From: Arthrobacter_N sp051262515
Lineage (GTDB): Bacteria; Actinomycetota; Actinomycetes; Actinomycetales; Micrococcaceae
NCBI RefSeq assembly: GCF_051262515.1
Contig: NZ_JBIMER010000010.1
Span: 29,788 to 93,787 of the forward strand
Reading direction: 5' to 3'
DNA length: 64,000 nt
The notes under the pieces are model-generated. The model saw only the letters and a program-made list of their open reading frames with translations. It was not told where the DNA came from and did no database searches. Positions 20,690 to 27,841 of the stretch are shown here, in pieces; positions within the stretch are counted from its first letter, which is position 1; each line of letters begins with the position of its first letter. The position numbers and the translations under genes were made by a program.

Positions 20690-21780
20690 CGGGTGGCTCC
20701 CGAGGGCGTCGTCTGGGCGTGGAAGGCAGCGACGAGTGCGTCGGACACGTCGTCCGTACTGGCGGTGCCACCGAGGTCCGGGGTGCGGATGTCGGTTTCG
20801 GTCAGAACGTGTTCCATGGCCGTGATCAGGTCCCGCCCGGCGTCCGGGTGGCCCAGGTGATCCAGCATCATGGACGCCGCCCACACTTGGCCCAGCGGGT
20901 TGGCCTTGCCCTGGCCGGCGATGTCCGGAGCGGAACCGTGAACGGGCTCGAACATGGAGGGGAATTTCTTCTCCGGGTTCAGGTTCGCCGACGGGGCGAT
21001 CCCGATGCTGCCGATGATCGCCGCGCCGAGGTCCGTGAGGATGTCGCCGAACAGGTTGGATGCCACGACGACGTCGAACCGGGCCGGGTCGAGCACGAAC
21101 AGCGCCGCCAGGGCGTCGATGTGGTATTCGGAAACGGTGAGATCCGGGTGGTCCTTGGCGAGGTTTTGCAGGGTCTCGTCCCAGAACGGCATGGTGTGGA
21201 TGATGCCGTTGGACTTGGTGGCGGACGCGAGCTGGCCCGTGCGCTGCTCGGCGAGATCGATCGCGTAGTTCATGGCGCGTTCCATGCCGAACCGGGTAAA
21301 GATCGATTCTTGGATGGCCATCTCCTGCGGCATGCCGCGGTAGAGCCGCCCGCCGCTCTCCGAATATTCGCCCTCGTTGTTTTCGCGGACCACCAGGAAG
21401 TCGATGCCCCCGGCCGGCACCTTCCGCAGCGGGCTCTCGATGCCGGCCAGCAATCGGACCGGACGCAGGTTGATGTACTGCTGGAAGGCGCGGCGGATGG
21501 GAATGAGCAGCCCCCACAGAGACACATGATCCGGGACTCCCGGAAAACCGACGGCGCCCAAGAAGATCTGATCGCATGCGGCGAGTTGATCGAGCCCGTC
21601 CTCCGGCATCATGCGGCCGGTCCGCGCGTAGTACTCGCAACCCCACTCGAACTCCTGCCAGTCGAAACCGAACCCGTAGCGTTTTCCGGTGAGCTCAAGG
21701 AGTTTTTGCGCCGGCGGCATGACTTCGGTGCCGATCCCGTCGCCCGGGATCACGGCAATGCGGTAGCTGGGACTTGTCAT
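20686..21780 (-). CDS. ttuC: tartrate dehydrogenase/decarboxylase (isopropylmalate dehydrogenase family), copy 1
   Basis: A 364-residue beta-decarboxylating dehydrogenase. It begins IAVIPGDGIGTEVMPPA and has VVRENNEGEYSESGGR, ATKSNGIIHTMPFWDE (catalytic Lys), ASNLFGDILTDLGAAIIGSIG (metal-binding Asp) and FEPVHGSAPDIAGQGKANP. The HVSLWGLLIPIRR segment is typical of the TtuC/DmlA branch, which act on tartrate or D-malate with NAD, rather than of LeuB. It sits between tctB and tarD in the tartrate operon. A second, diverged copy lies at 24895-25971. Confidence 0.88.
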   Translation of the reverse strand: MTSPSYRIAVIPGDGIGTEVMPPAQKLLELTGKRYGFGFDWQEFEWGCEYYARTGRMMPEDGLDQLAACDQIFLGAVGFPGVPDHVSLWGLLIPIRRAFQQYINLRPVRLLAGIESPLRKVPAGGIDFLVVRENNEGEYSESGGRLYRGMPQEMAIQESIFTRFGMERAMNYAIDLAEQRTGQLASATKSNGIIHTMPFWDETLQNLAKDHPDLTVSEYHIDALAALFVLDPARFDVVVASNLFGDILTDLGAAIIGSIGIAPSANLNPEKKFPSMFEPVHGSAPDIAGQGKANPLGQVWAASMMLDHLGHPDAGRDLITAMEHVLTETDIRTPDLGGTASTDDVSDALVAAFHAQTTPSGATR

Positions 21781-21804
21781 GGGTGTTCCTTTGCTGTGAA
21801 GGTC

Positions 21805-22245
21805 TTAGAGGGTGAATTCGGGCAGGTTGACGTACAGGATCCGCGTGAATCCGAAGTAGAAAACCAGCACGACGCCGACGGCGACGCCGAAGTCGAGGAG
21901 GATGTTTTTCCAGTTGGGGCGTGACGTGCGCATGAGCGCGGCCACCAGGGTGAAGAAGATGATGCTGCCGAAGAGGTATCCCAGGACGGGTAGTGATGCC
22001 ACCCACGCGATCAGCAGGACGAGCGCCCGGCCCAGGTCCTTGTAGCCGAGCCTCCCGATGCTGTTCCAGCCGGTTTCACGGTCCCGCCAGATCACCCCCC
22101 GGGCGACGAGAACCACACCGAGAACACCGAGCGCGGTCAGGACGGCGTCCGGGAAGATCCCGCCGTAGTCGCTGGAGTACGCGCGCTGGACCCAAAAGAC
22201 CAGGCAGATCACCAAGACCACTGCGCCACCGATGATGTTTCCCAT
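21805..22245 (-). CDS. tctB: tripartite tricarboxylate transporter small membrane subunit TctB
   Basis: A 146-residue protein with four hydrophobic segments, matching the small membrane subunit of the TTT family. It lies one base after tctA and 24 bases before ttuC. Small TctB proteins are poorly conserved, so the assignment rests on size, topology and its place beside TctA and TctC. With TctA and TctC it would import a carboxylate, here most likely tartrate. Confidence 0.85.
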   Translation of the reverse strand: MGNIIGGAVVLVICLVFWVQRAYSSDYGGIFPDAVLTALGVLGVVLVARGVIWRDRETGWNSIGRLGYKDLGRALVLLIAWVASLPVLGYLFGSIIFFTLVAALMRTSRPNWKNILLDFGVAVGVVLVFYFGFTRILYVNLPEFTL

Positions 22246-22246
22246 G

Positions 22247-23794
22247 TCAGCGTCCTTCCGTGGTGCCGGCGCCGTGTGCGGTCCGGCGCACCGGCGTCGT
22301 CCGCTCGGCCCGGCGCTTTTGGATGAAGGGCCACGCCAGCGAGATCACGGACATGGCGATCAGGACCAGGCTGATGGGCCGGGTGAAGAAGGTGAGCCAC
22401 GGAAGCGCTTCCCCGGAGGACGTCAGGATGCCTTGGACGAGGCCTGTTTCCGCGATGGTGCCCAAAACGAGCCCCAAGACGATCGAGGCGCCGCCGATTC
22501 CCACACGTTGCAGCAGGTAGGCCGCGATGCCCAGCGCCAGCATGATGAACACATCCACGACGGAGCTGCGGATGGCGTAGGCACCGATGATCGTCAGCAC
22601 AATGATGCCGGGGGCCAAGTAGCGGACCGGGAGGGCCATGACCCCGCGCTGCAGGCCGCGGCCGGCGACGAGACCGACCGGGACCATCATGACCGCTGAC
22701 ACCGCCAGGGCGATGATGAACGTGTACACGAGCGGACCGGACGTTTCGAACAGCTGCGCGCCAGGGCGCAGCCCGTGCAACAGGAGCACGCCCAGGATGA
22801 TGGCGTCCGGCGGGGTTCCGGGGACACCAAGCGTCAGCGTGGGGATGAATCCGCCGCCGACGGTGCCGTTGTTCGCGGACTCGGAGGCGACGACGCCGTC
22901 GATCTCTCCTTCGCCGAACGTTTCGGGGTGCTTCGAGGCCCGCTTGGCTTCGTTGTAGGCGACCAGGTTCGCGACGCTTCCGCCGGCGCCCGGCAGGATG
23001 CCCACGAACGTCCCGATGATCCCGGAGCGGACCAGGTTCACCGGGCGGCTGAGGATTTCCTTCAGCATGCCGCCGAGCCGGTCTTTCTCGCGGGTCTCGT
23101 CCACCATGTGCGCGTCGCGGGTGCGCAATGCGATGAGCCGGATGACCTCGGGAATGGTGAACAGGCCGATCAGGGCCGGCACCAGGGGGATGCCGCCCTG
23201 CATCATCGGCTCGCCGAAGGTGAACCGCACGTCTCCGCCCACCGGTGCGATCCCGATGGTGGCCAGAAGCAGTCCGAGCAGGCCTCCGATGATCCCCTTG
23301 AGCAGCGACCCCGAGGCCAGGCTCGCGATGATCGTCAGGCCGAAGACCGCCACCCAGAAGTACTCCTGCGGGCCGAAGCGCAGGGAGAAGGAGGCGAGCG
23401 GAGGAGCCAGGAAGATCAGCCCGATGACGCCGATGATCCCCCCGACGAACGAACCCATGGTCGCCCCCACGATGGCGAATTCGCTGCGCCCCTTCCGCGT
23501 GAGTGGATATCCGTCGAGCGCCGTGGCGATCGACGACGGCGTGCCGGGGGCGTTGACGAGGATCGCCGTGAAGGCGCCTCCATAGATGGCACCCATGTAG
23601 AAGGCGCCGAGCAGGACCAACCCGGAGGTCGGGTCCATGGCGAAGGTGAAAGGGACCAGCAGCGCCACGCCCATGGTGGCGCTCAGGCCGGGCATTGCCC
23701 CGAGAGCCATGCCGCTCAAGGTGCCGACGAGCACCAGGAGCAGCATGGACGGGGCAAGGTTGGCCAGCAGCCCTTGCCCGAGAACCTCGAACAT
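22247..23794 (-). CDS. tctA: tripartite tricarboxylate transporter permease TctA
   Basis: A 515-residue large permease with about 12 membrane segments. The signature GTLSGMALGAMPGLSATMG (residues about 23-41) and GAIYGGAFTAILVNAPGTPS (about 69-88) mark the TctA family. GEIDGVVASESANNGTVGGG (about residue 295) is the second conserved block. The start overlaps the tctC stop (TAATG). The substrate is inferred as tartrate from the surrounding tarD and ttuC genes. Confidence 0.93.
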   Translation of the reverse strand: MFEVLGQGLLANLAPSMLLLVLVGTLSGMALGAMPGLSATMGVALLVPFTFAMDPTSGLVLLGAFYMGAIYGGAFTAILVNAPGTPSSIATALDGYPLTRKGRSEFAIVGATMGSFVGGIIGVIGLIFLAPPLASFSLRFGPQEYFWVAVFGLTIIASLASGSLLKGIIGGLLGLLLATIGIAPVGGDVRFTFGEPMMQGGIPLVPALIGLFTIPEVIRLIALRTRDAHMVDETREKDRLGGMLKEILSRPVNLVRSGIIGTFVGILPGAGGSVANLVAYNEAKRASKHPETFGEGEIDGVVASESANNGTVGGGFIPTLTLGVPGTPPDAIILGVLLLHGLRPGAQLFETSGPLVYTFIIALAVSAVMMVPVGLVAGRGLQRGVMALPVRYLAPGIIVLTIIGAYAIRSSVVDVFIMLALGIAAYLLQRVGIGGASIVLGLVLGTIAETGLVQGILTSSGEALPWLTFFTRPISLVLIAMSVISLAWPFIQKRRAERTTPVRRTAHGAGTTEGR

Positions 23795-24783
23795 TACGGA
23801 ACCAGTTCCAGCCTCGTCAGCAGGTCCTCATAGACCGCTGTCCGCTCTTCGGTCAGCTTCGCGGCCTCTTCGGGCCCGTAGTTCTCCAGGACGAAGGCCT
23901 GCTCCTCGAAGGCCGACACGAGGTCGGGATCCTGGTTGACCTCCGCGAAGGCGTCGGCGAGTACCTGCACGACGTCGTCCGGGGTGTCCTGCGGGACGGA
24001 GACGCCGCGGTACGCGCCGTCGACCAGGTCGTGCCCCTGCTCCGCGAAGGTGGGAACGTCCGGGAGCCCGGGCATGCGTTCCTCGGTGGCGACGGCGATG
24101 GCGCGGACCTGGTCACCGAGCTGCGAGATTTGCGGGGTGTAGGACATCAGCGCATCCACGTGCCCACCGAGCAGGGCCGGCACGGCGGTACCAGTACCGG
24201 AGAAGGGGGTGTAGGTGACGTCAACGTCGGCCATGTCATTCAGCATGAGCGTGCCGATGTGATTGGCGGTGAAGTCACCACTGCCACCGACCGACATGGC
24301 ACCCGGCTTTTCCTTGGCCGCCGCGATGAAATCGTCCAAGGTCTCGATGTCGCTGTCTGCCGGAACCAACAGGGCGTTGGGAGTGCTCTGGAAAATATAG
24401 ACCTGCTTCAGGTCCTCCGTCTGGTAGCCGGCGTCGTCGCGCAGCATCGGCTGAAGGATGATGTGTGGCAGGTTGCTCCCCATGAATTTGTAGCCATCCG
24501 GGGCGGTGCGGGTGAGCTCGGACCAGCCCAGGGCGCCGCCGCCGCCGGGCTTGTAGGAGACGTTGACCGGTTGGCCGAGGACCTCCGCAAGCTTCTCCTG
24601 CTGCAGGCGAGCCGTGATGTCCGACTCTCCACCGGCGTCGAACGGCAGGATGTAGTCCAAGCGCTTCTGCGGGAAGTCGTTTGCCGACCCTTCTCCGCCG
24701 CCCGCACCACCTCCGCATCCCGCTACGGCGAATGCGACGGCGATGGTTCCTGCGATCGATGCGAGCATGCGACGGCTTTTCAT
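23794..24783 (-). CDS. tctC: tripartite tricarboxylate transporter substrate-binding lipoprotein TctC
   Basis: A 329-residue Bug/TctC solute-binding protein. A basic start (MKSRRM) and hydrophobic stretch end in the lipobox AVAGC, so it is probably a lipoprotein on the outer face of the membrane. GWSELTRTAPDGYKFMG and DALMSYTPQISQLGDQVRAIAVATEERMPGLPDVPTFAEQG are typical of the family. ATG 24783 is chosen because GGAGG lies just upstream; the frame extends to 24840 without support. It is first in the transport and catabolic operon and is preceded by a CRP-like palindrome. Confidence 0.92.
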   Translation of the reverse strand: MKSRRMLASIAGTIAVAFAVAGCGGGAGGGEGSANDFPQKRLDYILPFDAGGESDITARLQQEKLAEVLGQPVNVSYKPGGGGALGWSELTRTAPDGYKFMGSNLPHIILQPMLRDDAGYQTEDLKQVYIFQSTPNALLVPADSDIETLDDFIAAAKEKPGAMSVGGSGDFTANHIGTLMLNDMADVDVTYTPFSGTGTAVPALLGGHVDALMSYTPQISQLGDQVRAIAVATEERMPGLPDVPTFAEQGHDLVDGAYRGVSVPQDTPDDVVQVLADAFAEVNQDPDLVSAFEEQAFVLENYGPEEAAKLTEERTAVYEDLLTRLELVP

Positions 24784-24844
24784 CTTTACCTCCATTGGTA
24801 AGGGTGGCGCTGGTTCTTTCAGGTGGGTATCAGCCTGCATTAGG

Positions 24845-24866
24845 AGAAGTGATACAGATCACTTCT
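24845..24866. promoter_or_regulatory. CRP/GlxR-like palindrome between ttuC copy 2 and tctC
   Basis: Perfect 9-bp arms, AGAAGTGAT and ATCACTTCT, flank four bases. The core GTGA-N6-TCAC matches the CRP/GlxR consensus TGTGA-N6-TCACA except at the outer bases. It lies about 60 bases upstream of tctC, consistent with carbon-source control. A weak terminator for the upstream gene is the alternative, but there is no T-tract. Confidence 0.5.
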
Positions 24867-24894
24867 GTTCATACTGTTCACAGGTTCCGGGCGG

Positions 24895-25971
24895 CTACCT
24901 CAGGCGGCCGATGACGGCAGCCGTGACCTCCTCGGTGGTGGCGGAACCGCCGAGGTCCTTGGGCAGGATCCTGGCTTCGGTGGTGGACCGGATGGCCTCG
25001 GCCAAGCGTTCCGCCTCATCGGTGAGGCCGAAGTGATGGAGCATGAGACCGGCGCTGGAGATGGCGCCGATGGGGTTGGAAATCCCTTGACCGGCGATGT
25101 CCGGAGCGGAACCGTGGACGGGCTCGAACATGCTGGGAAAACGCTTTTCGGGGTTGTAGTTGGCGCTGCTGGCTAGGCCCAGACTTCCGGCCAGGGCGCT
25201 CCCTAAATCAGAGAGGATGTCGGCGTTGAGGTTGGACGCGACGACAACTGAGAGCTCCTCAGGCTTGAGCACAAACTTCGCCGCCATGGCGTCGACGAGC
25301 ACGCTCTCGGTCTCCACGTCGGGGTAGTCCTTCGCGACCCGCTTGAAAACGTCGTCCCACAGCACCATGCCGAACTGCTGGGCGTTGCTCTTGGTCACGC
25401 TGGAGAGTTTCGGCCGCGTGCGGGTGCGTGCGATGTCGAAGGCGAAGCGGATGATCCGTTCGCAGCCCACCTCGGTGAACAACGAGGACTGCACGGCGAC
25501 CTCGCCGCCCTTGCCGCGTGCCGCGAGGTTGCGGCCGCCGAGACCCGCATACTCGCCTTCGCTGTTCTCCCGGACCACGATCCAGTCGAGCTCGGTGTCG
25601 TCGGCCTTGCGCAGCGGGCTGGTGACGCCGGGCAGGAAGTGGACCGGTCGAACGTTGGCCCACTGGTCGAACCCCTGACAGATGGCCAGGCGAAGGCCCC
25701 ACAGGCTGATGTGGTCCGGGACCGTGGGCCACCCGACCGCTCCGAAGTAGATGGCGTCGAAGCCCCGCAACTGGTCGAGTCCGTCGTCGGCCATCATGAC
25801 GCCATGTTCGGCGTAATAGTCACTGCCCCAGGGGAACTCGGTCCATTCGAAGGAGACGCTCCCGTTCGAGTCCGCTGCGATGGCGTCCAGTACTTTTCGT
25901 CCTGCGACGGTGACTTCCTGTCCAATGCCATCGGCGGGAATGGCTGCGATGCGAAAAGTCTTGGAGGTCAT
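24895..25971 (-). CDS. tartrate dehydrogenase-like (isopropylmalate dehydrogenase family), copy 2
   Basis: A 358-residue paralogue of the enzyme at 20686-21780. It has IAAIPADGIGQEVT (Ala for the usual Gly in PGDGIG), VVRENSEGEYAGLGGR, VTKSNAQQFGMVLWDD (catalytic Lys), ASNLNADILSDLGSALAGSLG and FEPVHGSAPDIAGQG. DHISLWGLRLAICQGF differs from copy 1 in the substrate region, so it may act on another stereoisomer of tartrate or on malate. It lies between lysR and tctC on the same strand, with palindromes on both sides, so it may be transcribed separately. Confidence 0.85.
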   Translation of the reverse strand: MTSKTFRIAAIPADGIGQEVTVAGRKVLDAIAADSNGSVSFEWTEFPWGSDYYAEHGVMMADDGLDQLRGFDAIYFGAVGWPTVPDHISLWGLRLAICQGFDQWANVRPVHFLPGVTSPLRKADDTELDWIVVRENSEGEYAGLGGRNLAARGKGGEVAVQSSLFTEVGCERIIRFAFDIARTRTRPKLSSVTKSNAQQFGMVLWDDVFKRVAKDYPDVETESVLVDAMAAKFVLKPEELSVVVASNLNADILSDLGSALAGSLGLASSANYNPEKRFPSMFEPVHGSAPDIAGQGISNPIGAISSAGLMLHHFGLTDEAERLAEAIRSTTEARILPKDLGGSATTEEVTAAVIGRLR

Positions 25972-25983
25972 GGTTCGACGCTA

Positions 25984-25998
25984 GGTCAGATTGTGACC
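25984..25998. promoter_or_regulatory. inverted repeat GGTCA-N5-TGACC before ttuC copy 2
   Basis: A perfect 5-bp-arm palindrome 13 to 27 bases upstream of the start codon. It is a candidate operator for the neighbouring LysR regulator, although it is not the classic T-N11-A box. Confidence 0.35.
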
Positions 25999-26039
25999 CG
26001 TGTCTCAGACGTAGATCCTCTCCGGCCCATAGGATAAGC

Positions 26040-26936
26040 CTATTCGAGCTTGTCAGCCCGGTAATCACGTACAACGTCGGCGAAGGCCTGAGCCGCCGGT
26101 GTCAATGCCGCAGGTGCCCGGTAGGCCAGCCCCACCTTGAGGACGTGGGTCGGCTCGAGGTGCATGACGGCAGCGCCGTTCCTGCGCGCGTAATCGCTCC
26201 AGGCCGCCGCCAGCACCGCCATTCCGCAACCGGCGAGGACCAGCGGAAGGACGGCCGCGCGGTGCGCCACCTCGACTGCGATGGTCGCGTCCTCGCAGCA
26301 GACCAGGACTTCGTCCACGACCTTGCGCATGACGCTGCCCTCCTGGGAGGTGATGAACCGCTGTCCGTGCAGCTCATGGTGCTGGACCACCGAGCCGTCC
26401 GTGAACGGCTGCCCGGGGAGCCCGACGAGTACCATGGCCTGTTGCTCGACGGTTTCGCAATGTATGCCGGCAGGCGGCAGCAGGTCCGCACTGCCGAACA
26501 AGCCGAGTTCGCACGCGCCGCTGCCGATGAGGCGCATGACGTCGGCGCCGGTGTAGGCGGACTGCGCGCTGATGGTCATGCCGGGGTAGCGCCGGCCGAA
26601 CCGCACGGCAATCGAGCGGAAGGGCTCGATCGATTGGGAGGGCATGAGCGCGAGGTCGACCTGCCCGGCTTCCTTGCCCTTGAGCGTCTCCACCGTCGAG
26701 CGGAAGGCGTCAAGGTCGCGGACGGCGCGCCGCGCCGGCTCGATCAGCGCCCGCCCGGAGGCGCTGACGACGACAGCCCTGCCGGTGCGGTGGAACAGCT
26801 GGACGCCCAGTTCCCGCTCGAGCGCCAGCACGGCCTGGGACAACGAGGGCTGGGCAACGAGTAGGTGCTCGGCGGCCCTGCCGAACCCACCGTGCTCGAC
26901 AACGCCGAGAAAGTACTTCAGGTGCCGGATGTCCAT
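26040..26936 (-). CDS. LysR family transcriptional regulator
   Basis: A 298-residue LysR-type regulator. The N-terminal helix-turn-helix is MDIRHLKYFLGVVEHGGFGR then LLVAQPSLSQAVLALERELG (residues 1-60). A substrate-binding domain follows (about 90-298). It sits 68 bases upstream of ttuC copy 2 on the same strand and is the only regulator adjoining the tartrate genes, so it probably controls them in response to tartrate or a product. The ligand is inferred. Unlike many LysR genes it is not divergent from its presumed target. Confidence 0.9.
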   Translation of the reverse strand: MDIRHLKYFLGVVEHGGFGRAAEHLLVAQPSLSQAVLALERELGVQLFHRTGRAVVVSASGRALIEPARRAVRDLDAFRSTVETLKGKEAGQVDLALMPSQSIEPFRSIAVRFGRRYPGMTISAQSAYTGADVMRLIGSGACELGLFGSADLLPPAGIHCETVEQQAMVLVGLPGQPFTDGSVVQHHELHGQRFITSQEGSVMRKVVDEVLVCCEDATIAVEVAHRAAVLPLVLAGCGMAVLAAAWSDYARRNGAAVMHLEPTHVLKVGLAYRAPAALTPAAQAFADVVRDYRADKLE

Positions 26937-26984
26937 GGCTCAATCCTGCCCCATGGTGGCCCCGGTCGGCGCGCGGGTGGACGG

Positions 26985-27665
26985 TTAGCGCCCCGCGGCG
27001 CCCAGGTGGCCGAGCAGTTCGGCCTCCGCGGCGTCCATGTACGAGCGGAGCGCCTCGGCGGCGGCCTCCCGGTCGCCGGCCCGCAGGTGCCCTACAAGTT
27101 CGACGTTGCGGTCCACGTAGTGGCTGTGGAAATCGGGCGCGGTGGCCATCGAGTGGAAGACCAAGCGCATCTTCGCCAGCACCCGTTCCATCAGCACCTC
27201 GAGCGTTTCGCTCCCGGTCAGGGACACGACGGCCTTGTGCAGCGCCTGGTTGGCGTCGGCCATGTCCCTAACCGATCCGGCGTCGCGCGCGGCGATCGCA
27301 CGTTCCACGATGGCGTCCATCGCCCCGAGCGTTTCTTCCGTGACCTCGCCCCACAGCACGGCGGCGGGCTCGATCGTCCGGCGCACGCGGTAGATCTCCC
27401 GGACGTCGTCCGATCCCGGGTGGGCCACGAACACGCCCCGGTTGGGGATGCGGTCCACCATCGCCTCGCCGGCGAGGACCGCGAATGCCTCGCGCAGCGT
27501 GTTCCTCGAGACTCCGAGGGCTGTGGACAAGGACTGTTCGGAGAGCTTCGCCCCGGGCACCAACTGCCCCTCGGCGATCCGGGCGCGCAACACAGAGGCC
27601 ACCCACGAACCCGTGTGGGCGTGTTGTGCGGAACCGGTCCCGAGGCTCCCCAGCAGGGCGTTCAT
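26985..27665 (-). CDS. GntR family regulator (FadR/FCD type)
   Basis: A 226-residue GntR regulator. The winged helix (VASVLRARIAEGQLVPGAKL, then GVSRNTLREAFAVLAGEAM) covers about residues 15-80. An all-helical FCD ligand domain follows, with metal-binding type residues (VRRTIEPAAVLWG, ANQALHKAVVSLTGS). ATG 27665 has GGAG nine bases upstream; ATG 27671 is too close to it. FadR-type proteins bind TNGTNNNACNA, which matches the TTGTT-N-AACAA palindromes before the NRAMP/DUF1445 genes and before pxpA. I infer that it controls both loci. It follows the pxp operon on the same strand after a 170-base repeat-rich spacer. Confidence 0.9.
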   Translation of the reverse strand: MNALLGSLGTGSAQHAHTGSWVASVLRARIAEGQLVPGAKLSEQSLSTALGVSRNTLREAFAVLAGEAMVDRIPNRGVFVAHPGSDDVREIYRVRRTIEPAAVLWGEVTEETLGAMDAIVERAIAARDAGSVRDMADANQALHKAVVSLTGSETLEVLMERVLAKMRLVFHSMATAPDFHSHYVDRNVELVGHLRAGDREAAAEALRSYMDAAEAELLGHLGAAGR

Positions 27666-27714
27666 AAGCATGCTCTCCAATCTAACCGACCCCCGCCGGT
27701 TCCCCGGCCCGGCA

Positions 27715-27834
27715 TTTCGACAACGCCACATGCCCCCACCCCCCGTTTCGACGAAGGCAGATGTCCGTTTCGGGCCGAAAACGAGCATTTACCTTTGTCG
27801 AAACGGGAGGGGAGGGGGGTGCTTTGTCGAAAAA
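27715..27834. repeat. cluster of TTTCGAC(A/G)A-type repeats and inverted repeats
   Basis: The spacer between the biotin carboxylase gene and gntR contains TTTCGACAA (27715-27723), TTTCGACGAAGG (27746-27757), the palindrome TTTCGGGCCGAAA (27768-27780), CCTTTGTCGAAACGGG (27792-27807) and TTTGTCGAAAAA (27823-27834). The second and fourth form a long imperfect stem around the central palindrome and are flanked by C- and G-runs. It looks like a REP-type intergenic element and could also end transcription of the pxp operon. Confidence 0.6.
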
Positions 27835-27841
27835 TGGGGGT

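Noticed and set aside
19523..21646. 707-codon frame suggesting a fusion to TarD
   Set aside because: Only the last 388 codons are TarD; the rest is a shadow of ttuC in another frame.
26030..26044. ATAGG-N5-CCTAT at the end of the lysR gene, similar to the hip palindrome
   Set aside because: It overlaps the lysR stop codon, has only five-base arms and has no link to the hip genes. Probably chance.
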